From an uncultured Rhodobacter sp. (lineage in GTDB: Bacteria > Pseudomonadota > Alphaproteobacteria > Rhodobacterales > Rhodobacteraceae): a stretch of 15,326 nt of DNA. Under the pieces are notes generated by a model, which was not told the origin of the DNA, did not search any database, and saw only the letters and a program-made list of their open reading frames with translations. How positions within the stretch are numbered: position 1 is the first letter of the stretch; each line of letters begins with the position of its first letter. This document shows, piece by piece, positions 1 through 8,105 of the stretch. Location: NCBI GenBank assembly GCA_937901435.1, contig CALGTJ010000170.1, positions 1 to 15,326 on the forward strand, in the 5' to 3' direction. A program made the position numbers and the translations under genes.

Positions 1-122
1 TTCCCGCTCTGATATGGCCGCATGGACCCGCGCCCAGCCTTATTGCTCCGCCAAAAAGTAATCGTCACGCGTGGAAGCCAAGGCCGAATGTGCCCCTTCA
101 TCTGGCTGAAAATACCTCGGGG

Positions 123-144
123 GTGTGGGGGCTGGCCCCCACGT
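123..144 (-). terminator. Candidate hairpin terminator downstream of the SDR gene
   Basis: Arms GTGGGGG (125-131) and CCCCCAC (136-142) pair around a CTGG loop, and two G-T pairs can extend the stem outward. On the minus strand the hairpin lies about 11 bases past the SDR stop codon. It is followed by a C-rich stretch and then TATTTT (about 15 bases further), not by an immediate T-run, so a strong intrinsic terminator is not proven. The rest of 1-153 shows no gene that I can support. Confidence 0.4.
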
Positions 145-153
145 GCCATACCC

Positions 154-903
154 CTAGCGCCCGCCGCTGACATCCATGATGCTGCCGGTGACATAACTGG
201 CGGCATCTGACAGCAACCACAACACCGCCTCGGCCACCTCTTGCGCGCTGCCAGTGCGGCGCATCGGGATCATCGGCACCATGCGTGCGGCGCGTTCTGG
301 CTCGCCGCCTTTTGCATGAATGTCGGTTTCAATGATGCCCGGACGGATTGCGTTGACGCGGATGCCTTGGGTTGCGACCTCGATGGACAGGCCCTGCGTC
401 AGCGTGTCGATCGCAGCCTTGGAGGCGGCATAATCCACATAGAGATTGGGCGAGGCCAGCCGTGCCGCGACGGACGAGATATTCACAATCGCGCCGCCTG
501 CGCCGCCGCTATCCGTGGACATCAGCCGCACCGCGTTGCGCGCGACCAGAAACGCGCCGATCACATTGACCTGAAAGATCTGGGTCAGCCGCTCTGCCTC
601 CATCTCGGCCACGGTGGCCTGAGGTGCGACGATCCCGGCATTATTGACCAGTGCATCAAGGCGCGGAAAGGTTGCGGTCAGTGTATTGAACATTTGTTCA
701 ATTTCCGCCGGATTGCCCACATCCGCCTTTAGTAACAACGCCTTGCCACCTGCGGCCTCAACGTCCGCCGCCACAGCCTCGGCCCCCGCGCGGTCACTGT
801 TATAGCCGATGGCTACGTCATAGCCATTGGCCGCCAGCAGCCGGGCAGAGGCCGCGCCAATTCCGGCGCTGGCCCCGGTCACAAGTACAGTTTTGCGGCT
901 CAT
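154..903 (-). CDS. Short-chain dehydrogenase/reductase (SDR), glucose/3-oxoacyl-reductase-like
   Basis: A complete classical SDR of 249 residues, the usual length for the family. Visible landmarks are the nucleotide-binding TGASAGIG at 10-17, the D61 after the third strand, NNAG at 87-90, serines 143-144 (NISSVA) and the catalytic pair Y158/K162 in YAASK. The C-terminal half has the RPGIIETD segment and ends in a DVSGG-type tail. It should be a soluble cytoplasmic NAD(P)H-dependent oxidoreductase; the residue after strand two (Y34-N35-S36-D37-R38) leans towards NADP, but this is inference. The substrate cannot be read from sequence. The ATG at 903-901 is preceded by AGGAG with about 7 bases spacing, lying inside the last codons of pepN. 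Only one base separates the pepN stop from this start, so the two genes are co-transcribed and probably translationally coupled. Confidence 0.93.
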   Translation of the reverse strand: MSRKTVLVTGASAGIGAASARLLAANGYDVAIGYNSDRAGAEAVAADVEAAGGKALLLKADVGNPAEIEQMFNTLTATFPRLDALVNNAGIVAPQATVAEMEAERLTQIFQVNVIGAFLVARNAVRLMSTDSGGAGGAIVNISSVAARLASPNLYVDYAASKAAIDTLTQGLSIEVATQGIRVNAIRPGIIETDIHAKGGEPERAARMVPMIPMRRTGSAQEVAEAVLWLLSDAASYVTGSIMDVSGGR

Positions 904-904
904 A

Positions 905-3469
905 TCAATCTCCTAGGATGCGGGTAACCATTTCGGTCGTATCGCGGCTGAGGTTTGGGGTCGCGCCAATGCGCTGCAAGGCGGCGCACATCATGGCTTG
1001 GCGATCTGCGTCATAGCGCCGCCAAGTTTCGAACACGGTGCTCATCCGCGCGGTGGTCTGTGGGTTCAGCGGATCAAGCTTGATCAGCCAATCGGCCACC
1101 AGATCATACCCCGCGCCGGATGGGTCGTGAAATCCAGCCGTATTCATCGCCAAAGCGCCCATGACAGAGCGAAAGCGGTTCGGGTTTTTCCAGTCAAAGT
1201 CAGAGTGCTGGCATAAGGCCGCCGTGACTTCGACGGCCAAGGGGGGCGGGGCATAACTGACCTGCAACGCGAACCATTTGTCCATGACAAGGCGGTCATG
1301 GCGCCATTGGGTATAAAAGGCGTCGACCTCTGTCGTGACTTGCCCGGCGTTGATCAGATTGGCCAGCGCACTGGTTTGTTCGGTCATATTGTCCGCATCT
1401 GCGAATTGCACACGGGCGCGCGCGCCATTGTCCAGCGGCGTCAGATAGGACAGGGCCGCATTGCGCAGGGCGCGTTGACCCGCGGGGCCCGCATCCGGCG
1501 TGTAGGGACCTGCGACGGCCATCGCATCATATATGCGCGACAGATCTGCCTCCAGGTGCCTGGCTATTTTGCGGTTTAAAAGCTGCCGCGTGGCCCAGAT
1601 GGCCACGGGATCCGGCGTGGCACCGCCGTCAAACAGCGCCTGCGCCAGATCATCCTCTGACGGCAGTTGCAGGGCCAGCGCGCGAAACGCGGGATCCAGC
1701 GCGTCGTCGCAGACCACAGCGCGCAAAGCGTCCAGAAACAGGTCATAATCCACAGGCGTGTCGGTGATGCCGCTGATCAGCACATTTTTTGCCAAGGCGC
1801 GGCCCGCCTCGAATTTGTTGAACGGATCACTGTCATGGGCCAGCAGAAAGGCGCGCTCTTGCGGGCTGGTGTCGCGGGTCAGGATCACGGGCGCGGAAAA
1901 GCCCCGCAGGATTGACGGGATTGGCCGCGTCGGCATGTTGTCGAAGGTGAAGCTCTGCTCCGGTTCGGTCATCTCTAGAACGGTCGTTGGCAGCACCTCG
2001 TCCCCGTTGGGATTGAGCAGGCCAAGCGCAATCGGGATCACCTGCGCCGCCTTGTCAGGCTGGCCGGGTGTGGGCGGTGTGACCTGTGTGAAGGTCAGCG
2101 TATAGCGGTCGTTCTCATATGTTTCCGACACGCTGAGCCGGGGCGTGCCCGCCTGCGAATACCAGCGTTTGAACTGGGTCAGATCGCGTCCCGTCGCATC
2201 CTCGAACACCTTGAGCCAGTCTTCTATGGTCGCCGCATCCCCGTCGTGGCGGTCAAAATAAAGGTCCAAGGCCTTGGCATAGCCATCCTCGCCCACAAGG
2301 CTTTTGAGCATGCCGATAACCTCGGCCCCTTTTTCGTAAACGGTTGCGGTGTAGAAATTGTTAATCTCGACAAAGCTTTCGGGGCGCACCGGATGGGCCA
2401 GTGGCCCGGTGTCCTCGCGGAACTGGCGCGCGCGCAGTTGCAGCACCTCTTCGATCCGCTTGACCGCATGGCCGCGCATATCGCCGCTGAATTGCTGATC
2501 GCGAAACACGGTCAGCCCCTCTTTGAGGCACAGCTGAAACCAGTCGCGGCAGGTGATGCGATTGCCCGTCCAGTTGTGGAAATATTCGTGTGCGATAATG
2601 CCCTCGATAAAGTCGTAATCGCGATCCGTGGCCGTTTCGGGGCTGGCGAGCACATATTTCGAGTTGAAGATATTGAGGCCCTTGTTCTCCATCGCGCCCA
2701 TGTTGAAATCATCCACGGCGACGATGTTGAACACATCCAGATCATATTCGCGCCCATAGACCTCTTCGTCCCAGATCATCGAGCGTTTCAACGCATCCAG
2801 CGCATAGGCGCATTTCGCCTCATCGCCGGGGCGCACATAGATGCCAAGCTCGACCGCGCGGCCCGATCTGGTGGTGAACGGACCCTTGAGGGCGGTCAGA
2901 TCGCCCGCGACCAACGCAAAGAGATAGGCGGGCTTGGGCCAGGGATCGCGCCATTCCGCCCAGCCGGGACCAGAGGCGCCGGGGTTGCCGTTGGACAAAA
3001 GGACCGGTGCGTCGCCCTCGATGCGCACATCAAAGGTCGCCATCACGTCGGGGCGGTCCGGGTAATAGGTGATCTTGCGAAAGCCCTCGGCCTCGCATTG
3101 GGTACAATACATGCCGTTTGACATATAAAGCCCCTCGAGGGCGGTGTTGGTGGAGGGCGAAATTTCCACCTCTGCGGCAAAGGTAAAGGCATCGGGCAGG
3201 GGGCGGGCTATGGTCAGATGGGTGTCACTGACACTATAATCTGTCGGGGCGAGCGGGTCTCCGTCAATCGCCAGCGAGATCAGGGTCAACATTTCCCCCT
3301 CAAGGCGAAACGCGCCATCGGGGTTGGCCGGGTTGCGTCGAAAGGCGATGCGCGAGGTCACGCGGGTCTGGGTCGGGTGCAGGCGAAAGGTCAGGTGAAC
3401 CGTGTCGACCAGATAGGCGGGAGGGGTGTAGTCGCTCAGCAGGATGGTCTGGGGGGCTGTTTCGGTCAT
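905..3469 (-). CDS. pepN: Aminopeptidase N (M1 family zinc metallopeptidase)
   Basis: Encodes an 854-residue cytosolic aminopeptidase that removes N-terminal residues from peptides, close in length to E. coli PepN (870). The substrate-binding GAMEN motif is at 258-262. The zinc site is HEYFH at 294-298 with the third ligand E317 in KEGLT, giving the H-x3-H-x18-E spacing of the family. The N-terminal saddle-like beta domain occupies roughly 1-190, the catalytic domain about 190-440, and the rest is the Ig-like and helical C-terminal region typical of the PepN (not ERAP/LTA4H) branch. No signal peptide is visible. The ATG at 3469 has AGG at 3480-3478 with 8 bases spacing. The gene is followed by an SDR gene after one base. 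It diverges from glcB across 262 bp; a perfect TTGACA is present on the minus strand at 3550-3545, but I see no matching -10 at 16-18 bases. Confidence 0.98.
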   Translation of the reverse strand: MTETAPQTILLSDYTPPAYLVDTVHLTFRLHPTQTRVTSRIAFRRNPANPDGAFRLEGEMLTLISLAIDGDPLAPTDYSVSDTHLTIARPLPDAFTFAAEVEISPSTNTALEGLYMSNGMYCTQCEAEGFRKITYYPDRPDVMATFDVRIEGDAPVLLSNGNPGASGPGWAEWRDPWPKPAYLFALVAGDLTALKGPFTTRSGRAVELGIYVRPGDEAKCAYALDALKRSMIWDEEVYGREYDLDVFNIVAVDDFNMGAMENKGLNIFNSKYVLASPETATDRDYDFIEGIIAHEYFHNWTGNRITCRDWFQLCLKEGLTVFRDQQFSGDMRGHAVKRIEEVLQLRARQFREDTGPLAHPVRPESFVEINNFYTATVYEKGAEVIGMLKSLVGEDGYAKALDLYFDRHDGDAATIEDWLKVFEDATGRDLTQFKRWYSQAGTPRLSVSETYENDRYTLTFTQVTPPTPGQPDKAAQVIPIALGLLNPNGDEVLPTTVLEMTEPEQSFTFDNMPTRPIPSILRGFSAPVILTRDTSPQERAFLLAHDSDPFNKFEAGRALAKNVLISGITDTPVDYDLFLDALRAVVCDDALDPAFRALALQLPSEDDLAQALFDGGATPDPVAIWATRQLLNRKIARHLEADLSRIYDAMAVAGPYTPDAGPAGQRALRNAALSYLTPLDNGARARVQFADADNMTEQTSALANLINAGQVTTEVDAFYTQWRHDRLVMDKWFALQVSYAPPPLAVEVTAALCQHSDFDWKNPNRFRSVMGALAMNTAGFHDPSGAGYDLVADWLIKLDPLNPQTTARMSTVFETWRRYDADRQAMMCAALQRIGATPNLSRDTTEMVTRILGD

Positions 3470-3583
3470 TCTGTCTGCCTAACTGTTGAAAGTCGTTTTG
3501 AAGAGGCTAAGCCTTGTGTGCGGCGGCATCAATGGGGTCGGTTATGTCAACCAAACGGAGGCGCATGCGCGCCACTTTAGTCT

Positions 3584-3612
3584 CCCCATTTTTGGCCAAG
3601 CCAAAAATGGGG
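3584..3612. repeat. Perfect 13-bp inverted repeat in the pepN-glcB divergent intergenic region
   Basis: CCCCATTTTTGGC (3584-3596) is exactly complementary to GCCAAAAATGGGG (3600-3612), leaving a 3-base CAA loop. A second, 10-bp palindrome GCGCATGCGC lies 13 bases upstream at 3561-3570. Neither side of the hairpin has a T-run, and the flanking genes diverge from it, so it is not a normal terminator. It could be an mRNA leader structure of glcB or pepN, a regulator site, or a dispersed intergenic repeat. The remainder of 3470-3731 holds no gene that I can support; the open frame upstream of the glcB start has no ribosome-binding site or family resemblance. Confidence 0.75.
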
Positions 3613-3718
3613 CCCGCCGCACCGCTGAGAGATCGGTTTGGCGGTTGGACAGGTTGCGCATTGAAATAAAGTTGCGTAGGGACCGTGACTGGCGTCGTAT
3701 GCGGCGGGATACAGGGAC

Positions 3719-3723
3719 AGGAG
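3719..3723 (+). promoter_or_regulatory. Ribosome-binding site that fixes the glcB start
   Basis: AGGAG lies 8 bases before the ATG at 3732. The reading frame stays open upstream as far as an ATG at 3486, but only the 3732 start has a Shine-Dalgarno sequence and gives a normal malate synthase G length. Confidence 0.8.
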
Positions 3724-3731
3724 TTTTTGCG

Positions 3732-5861
3732 ATGGATCGCGTGGAACGATTTGGGTTGAACGTCGATGGTGAGCTTGCCGTCTTTTTAGAACAGCAGGCC
3801 TTGCCCGGCACTGGGGTTGATGCAGATGCGTTTTGGCGGGGCTTTGCGGGACTGGTGGCAGAGTTTGCTCCCCGTAATCGGGCGCTGGTCGCCAAGCGAG
3901 CCGACCTGCAGGGCAAGATTGACGCCTGGCATATCTCGCAGGCGGGCAAGCCGCTGGACCCTGTCGCCTATCGCGCCTTTCTGGGCGAGATCGGGTATCG
4001 GGTGCCAGAGGGGCCTGATTTTGTGATTGAAACGCGCAACACGGATCCTGAGTTTGCGGCGATTCCCGGACCGCAACTGGTCGTGCCGGTGATGAACGCG
4101 CGCTATTCGTTAAACGCGGCCAATGCGCGTTGGGGGTCTTTGTATGACGCCTATTATGGCACCGATGCGCTGGGCGATTTGCCCGGTGGCAAGGGCTATG
4201 ACGCGGCGCGCGGGGCCAAGGTCATTGCGGCAGCACGTGCGCATCTGGATGCGGTTGTGCCTTTTGAATCAGTCTCTTGGGCGGATATTGACGGTTTGTC
4301 GGTGGTGGATGGAGCTTTGGTGCCCGCTTTGCGTGACCCGGCTCAGTTTGCCGGATCTTCCGGCGTTGGCGACACCCAGAAAATCTTGCTGCGGGTCAAT
4401 GGATTGTTAATTGAAATCCTGTTCGATCCAACCAGTCCGACGGGGCAACAGGATCGGGCGGGCATTTCGGATGTGCGTCTGGAAAGCGCGATTACGGCGA
4501 TCATGGACTGCGAGGATTCCGTGGCGGCTGTGGATGGCGCAGATAAGGTTGTGGCCTATGCCAATTGGCTGGGTCTGATGAAAGGGGATCTGGTTGAAAC
4601 AGTCACCAAGAATGACAAGACCTTTGATCGGGTTCTGAACGAGGATCTGATCTACACTGATCCAACCGGGGCCGACCTTTTGGTCAAGACCCGTGCGCTG
4701 ATGCTGGTGCGCAATGTCGGGCCCTTGATGACGAACCCGGCGGTGCTTGACAGCGCCGGAAATGAGGTGCCCGAAGAGTTGATCGACGCCATGTGCACCG
4801 TGATGATCGCGATGCACGACCTTGCGCGTGCGGGCGGCAACTCTGCCGTCGGATCGGTTTATGTGGTCAAGCCCAAGATGCACGGACCCGAAGAAGTCGC
4901 GCTGACGGATCAGATGTTTGGCGCGGTCGAGGATGCGCTTGGTTTGGCTCGCGATACGGTGAAACTGGGGATCATGGACGAAGAACGGCGCACGTCTGTA
5001 AACCTCAAAGAATGTATCCGTGCGGCAAAATCGCGGGTCGCTTTTATCAATACGGGCTTTTTGGATCGCACCGGCGACGAGATCCATACCTCGATGGAGG
5101 CCGGCCCCATGATCCCCAAGGGACAGATGAAGGCAAGTGCGTGGATCGCGTCCTACGAGGATCGCAACGTGGATATCGGGCTGGCCTGCGGGTTGCAGGG
5201 TGTTGCGCAGATCGGCAAGGGTATGTGGGCCATGCCCGATTTGATGCAGGACATGCTGGCGCAAAAGGGTGGTCATCCGATGGCGGGCGCGAATTGTGCC
5301 TGGGTGCCATCCCCGACTGCGGCGACGTTGCACGCGACCCACTATCATAAGGTCGATGTCTTTGCCCGGCAGGCTGAACTCAAGGCGGGCGGCGCGCGTG
5401 GCACTTTGGACGATCTGCTGACGATCCCGTTGATGCAGGGGCAGAATCTGAGTGAAGAGCAGATCAATGCCGAAATCGATAACAATGCCCAAGGCATCCT
5501 TGGCTATGTGGTGCGTTGGGTCGATCAGGGTGTTGGATGCTCTAAAGTGCCTGATATCAATGATATAGGACTGATGGAGGACCGCGCGACCTGCCGGATT
5601 TCCAGCCAAGCGTTGGCAAACTGGATTCATCACGGTGTTGTTGCGCAGGAACAGGTCATGGCCGCTATGCGTAAGATGGCAGCCGTGGTCGACCGTCAAA
5701 ACGCCAGCGACTCCAACTATGCCCCCATGGCGCCGGGCTTTGACGGGATCGCCTTTCAGGCCGCCTGCGATCTTGTGTTCAAGGGGGCAGCGCAACCGTC
5801 GGGCTACACCGAACCCGTTCTTCATGCGCGGCGGTTGCAATTGAAAGCTTTGGCAGAATAA
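3732..5861 (+). CDS. glcB: Malate synthase G
   Basis: Encodes a 709-residue malate synthase of the long, monomeric G type (E. coli GlcB is 723 residues). It condenses glyoxylate with acetyl-CoA to give malate in the cytoplasm, serving the glyoxylate cycle, glycolate use or the ethylmalonyl-CoA pathway. Conserved blocks include the RNVG segment with R327, MDEERRT at 416-422, GFLDRTGDE at 442-450, the [14 protein letters not shown] stretch near 492-505, [11 protein letters not shown] near 524-534 and LMEDRAT at 614-620. D617 in the last is the expected general base, and C603 lies 14 residues before it, the same spacing as C617/D631 in E. coli. The start is set by AGGAG at 3719-3723. No isocitrate lyase gene is present in the window, so which glyoxylate source it serves cannot be told here. 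The preceding spacer contains GTTGCG twice (3653-3658 and 3671-3676). Confidence 0.98.
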   Translation: MDRVERFGLNVDGELAVFLEQQALPGTGVDADAFWRGFAGLVAEFAPRNRALVAKRADLQGKIDAWHISQAGKPLDPVAYRAFLGEIGYRVPEGPDFVIETRNTDPEFAAIPGPQLVVPVMNARYSLNAANARWGSLYDAYYGTDALGDLPGGKGYDAARGAKVIAAARAHLDAVVPFESVSWADIDGLSVVDGALVPALRDPAQFAGSSGVGDTQKILLRVNGLLIEILFDPTSPTGQQDRAGISDVRLESAITAIMDCEDSVAAVDGADKVVAYANWLGLMKGDLVETVTKNDKTFDRVLNEDLIYTDPTGADLLVKTRALMLVRNVGPLMTNPAVLDSAGNEVPEELIDAMCTVMIAMHDLARAGGNSAVGSVYVVKPKMHGPEEVALTDQMFGAVEDALGLARDTVKLGIMDEERRTSVNLKECIRAAKSRVAFINTGFLDRTGDEIHTSMEAGPMIPKGQMKASAWIASYEDRNVDIGLACGLQGVAQIGKGMWAMPDLMQDMLAQKGGHPMAGANCAWVPSPTAATLHATHYHKVDVFARQAELKAGGARGTLDDLLTIPLMQGQNLSEEQINAEIDNNAQGILGYVVRWVDQGVGCSKVPDINDIGLMEDRATCRISSQALANWIHHGVVAQEQVMAAMRKMAAVVDRQNASDSNYAPMAPGFDGIAFQAACDLVFKGAAQPSGYTEPVLHARRLQLKALAE

Positions 5862-5875
5862 TAGGTTTGGTTTTC

Positions 5876-5910
5876 CCGGTCTGCCGCTTAATCTTTGGGC
5901 GGCGGGCCGG
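5876..5910 (+). terminator. Candidate hairpin after glcB (weak terminator)
   Basis: As RNA, 5876-5887 pairs with 5899-5910 over 12 positions with two G-U pairs, around an 11-base loop, beginning 14 bases after the glcB stop. It is followed by AATTGAGG rather than a U-tract, so it may only attenuate or stabilise the 3' end. The next gene begins 88 bases further on and may be partly read from glcB. Confidence 0.35.
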
Positions 5911-5998
5911 AATTGAGGCGTTTCACCCCCTCTGCGTCTTTTATTAACTGATTATGCGCAGTATGCTTTGGCAAAGCGTTTTGAGAAAGAGGCAAAGC

Positions 5999-6775
5999 AT
6001 GGCACGGCCTATTGTTGGAGTGATCGGAAACTCCCACATGATTACCGACACATATCACGTTCACGCCGGGGGGTATCATTCGTCCCGCGCGGTGGCAGAG
6101 GTTTCCGGCTGTATGCCGTTGATTGTGCCGACGGACCCGGATTTGGTTACGCTCGAGGATCTGCTTGCGCAATGCGACGGGTTCTTGTTCACCGGCGGGC
6201 GGGCGAATGTGCACCCCGAGTATTACGGTCACGAAGCGACAGAGGCCCATGGGACCTTTGATCGCGCCCGCGATGAGGTGGTTCTGCCACTGATCCGCGC
6301 CCTGACAGAGCGGGGCCAACCCTATTTCGGCGTGTGTCGTGGGTTTCAAGAGGTGGCTGTGGCCTTTGGCAGCACGCTGCACCCAGAGGTGCGTGATTTG
6401 CCCGGACGGACGAACCACCGGATGCCGCCAAATGGCACGCCAGAGGAAATTTTCGAGCTTCGTCAGACTGTTACATTTGATGAGGGTGGGGTGTTCCATC
6501 AGCTATATGGCAAACACAAGGTCGTCACCAATACCCTGCACGGGCAAGCCGTCGATCAGGCTGGGCCAAGGGTCGTGATTGACGGGCGGGCGGATGATTC
6601 TACGCCAGAGGCGCTGTATGTGCGCGATGCGCCCGGCTTTACCCTTTCCGTTCAATGGCATCCGGAATATCGCGCCGCACAGGACCCGGTATCGACGGTG
6701 CTTTTTTCTGCATTTGGAGAGGCTGTTCATAATTGGGCCAAGACAGGCAGCCGCCCGATCCTAAAGAGCGCCTGA
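5999..6775 (+). CDS. Class I glutamine amidotransferase-like gamma-glutamyl hydrolase (peptidase C26)
   Basis: Encodes a 258-residue cytoplasmic protein of the PuuD / gamma-glutamyl-GABA hydrolase type. The nucleophile is C113 in FGVCRGFQ, and the charge relay is H221/E223 in QWHPEY; TNTLHGQAV near 177-185 is the usual conserved segment of the C26 hydrolases. FLFTGGRANVHPEYY near 63-76 forms the oxyanion-side motif. The family hydrolyses gamma-glutamyl amide bonds, for example in polyamine or GABA breakdown, but no polyamine genes lie nearby, so the substrate is open. The ATG at 5999 has AGAGG 6 bases upstream and starts the protein right at the first beta strand; an in-frame ATG at 5954 lacks such a site. 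The gene follows glcB on the same strand after 137 bases. Confidence 0.9.
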   Translation: MARPIVGVIGNSHMITDTYHVHAGGYHSSRAVAEVSGCMPLIVPTDPDLVTLEDLLAQCDGFLFTGGRANVHPEYYGHEATEAHGTFDRARDEVVLPLIRALTERGQPYFGVCRGFQEVAVAFGSTLHPEVRDLPGRTNHRMPPNGTPEEIFELRQTVTFDEGGVFHQLYGKHKVVTNTLHGQAVDQAGPRVVIDGRADDSTPEALYVRDAPGFTLSVQWHPEYRAAQDPVSTVLFSAFGEAVHNWAKTGSRPILKSA

Positions 6776-6820
6776 GTAGCGGATTTCTGCGAATTTAAAT
6801 TATTTTAACAGGTTTTTTAC

Positions 6821-8011
6821 ATGACTCGTTACGATTTGCGGATTGCGCTTTTTCTGTTTGCAGGCGTTGTGGCACTTGGCCTTGCGATTGGATATGGGAT
6901 CGGGATGCTCGCCCGATCCGATTTGCGCGTGAATGTCGCGCCGACAGAGGCCATTGCTTTTGAACCTGGTCTTGGCGAGGGGGCAAAACAGCCCGGTGGG
7001 TTTCAGGTGCCCGTCTACAAAGATGTCTATCTCAATGATTTTGCGGATCTTTTGGATGCGCAGGCAGAGACACGCATCCGGCGGGATCTGGTTGAACTTT
7101 ACGACCAGACCGGGATCGAGATGACCGTCTTAACGATTGCCTCGATGAAGGATTATGGTCATTCCGGCAGGATCGAACCCTTTGCGACACGTCTGTTCAA
7201 CACTTGGGGGATCGGCAACGCGGTCCGCAATGACGGGGTGCTTGTCCTGGTCGCGCGGCAGGATCGCCGGATGCGGATCGAGCTTGGCGCGGGCTACGCA
7301 CGCCGCCGTGACGGCGATATGCAGCGGGTGATCGACCGCAGTTTTTTGCCTGCATTTCGCCAAGATGAATACCAGAACGGTATATTGGCGGGCGTTTCCG
7401 AGACGATCTATCAGGTCGCGGGTGTCTATCCGGGGCAATATGACAGTAGCACGCTGAAATTGGGCTGGCAGCGGGTGATCAGCTTTTTGCGAGAGATCGG
7501 CGCTTGGGCGTTTGCGATTCTGGGCGCGCCGATTGCGGCGATGGCCTTTGGTATTCGCAGCTATTTGCGTTACCGCCCAAGGCCGTGTTCGCAGTGTCAG
7601 TCCTTGATGATCCGAGCTGGTGAAGAGGCGGATGATGAACATCTGGACGGTGGGCAAAAACTGGAAGAATATTTGAAATCAGTGGATTACGATGTCTGGC
7701 ATTGTCCGAATTGTGCCTCGATGGAAATCACACGCAATGCCAATTGGTTCTCGCGTCACAGTGGCTGCCCTCAATGCAGCTATAAAACCTTGCGCACGTC
7801 CTCAACAGTATTGGAAAGCGCAACCTATTCCAGCTCTGGGCGCAAACGGGTGGATTACAACTGCCAGAATTGTTCTTATACCAAAAGCGAAATCCGAACG
7901 ATTCCGCGCAAGAAAAAGTCTTGGTCTGGATCTGGGCGTTCGTCTGGCTCGGGGCGTTCGTCCTTTGGTGGCGGGCGTTCTGGCGGCGGCGGGGCCAGTG
8001 GGAGATGGTAA
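6821..8011 (+). CDS. TPM-domain membrane protein with zinc-ribbon-like C-terminus (YgcG-like)
   Basis: Encodes 396 residues. Residues 8-30 form an N-terminal membrane anchor without an obvious cleavage site. Residues about 66-205 are a TPM domain (DUF477/YgcG type), with VYLNDFADLLD near 69-79, the NDGVLVLVA strand near 137-145 and RIELGAGYA at 152-160. A second membrane segment spans about 225-247. After it come four CxxC pairs, C256/C259, C295/C298, C316/C319 and C348/C351, suggesting one or two metal-binding ribbons. The tail, from about 367, is almost only Ser, Gly and Arg and ends in GASGRW, a familiar ending of TPM proteins. The likely topology is TPM outside the membrane and cysteine region in the cytoplasm; that is inference. 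Related proteins have been linked to photosystem repair in plants and cyanobacteria, but the bacterial role here is unknown. The start has a weak AGG 8 bases upstream, in AT-rich DNA. Confidence 0.85.
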   Translation: MTRYDLRIALFLFAGVVALGLAIGYGIGMLARSDLRVNVAPTEAIAFEPGLGEGAKQPGGFQVPVYKDVYLNDFADLLDAQAETRIRRDLVELYDQTGIEMTVLTIASMKDYGHSGRIEPFATRLFNTWGIGNAVRNDGVLVLVARQDRRMRIELGAGYARRRDGDMQRVIDRSFLPAFRQDEYQNGILAGVSETIYQVAGVYPGQYDSSTLKLGWQRVISFLREIGAWAFAILGAPIAAMAFGIRSYLRYRPRPCSQCQSLMIRAGEEADDEHLDGGQKLEEYLKSVDYDVWHCPNCASMEITRNANWFSRHSGCPQCSYKTLRTSSTVLESATYSSSGRKRVDYNCQNCSYTKSEIRTIPRKKKSWSGSGRSSGSGRSSFGGGRSGGGGASGRW

Positions 8012-8047
8012 GTCGAAGGATCGGCGTGGTTTTGCGCCGTGATCGAC
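8012..8047. terminator. Candidate bidirectional hairpin between convergent genes
   Basis: GTCGA (8012-8016) pairs with TCGAC (8043-8047), and GGCG (8023-8026) with CGCC (8035-8038), around a TGGTTTTG loop. Alternatively GATC (8019-8022) pairs with GATC (8041-8044). It starts at the base after the TPM gene stop, 58 bases from the kynU stop. No U-tract follows on either strand, so terminator activity is only a guess from position. Confidence 0.25.
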
Positions 8048-8105
8048 CGGGGACGATGCGCACAGACGCCCCAAATGATTCAGGTCAACTTGAGGCTGTC
8101 GGGGC

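Noticed and set aside
2246..3121. Long open frame opposite pepN (291 codons, plus strand)
   Set aside because: Lies entirely within pepN, which has all M1 motifs; no recognisable domain or ribosome-binding site; open frames opposite GC-rich genes are common.
3645..3672. Promoter of glcB as TTGGAC-N16-TAAAGT
   Set aside because: Only three and four matches with short spacing; several equally weak combinations exist in the same spacer.
3486..3731. 82-codon in-frame N-terminal extension of malate synthase G
   Set aside because: No ribosome-binding site at the upstream ATG, it spans the hairpin, and the protein would be much longer than family members; AGGAG precedes ATG 3732.
4407..5840. 477-codon open frame opposite glcB
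   Set aside because: Fully antisense to a well-conserved enzyme, composition rich in His, Arg and Gln typical of antisense frames, no family resemblance.
6795..6809. Possible CtrA site (TTAA-N6-TTAAC) upstream of the TPM gene
   Set aside because: The consensus spacing is 7 bases, and the DNA here is simply AT-rich, so a chance match is likely.
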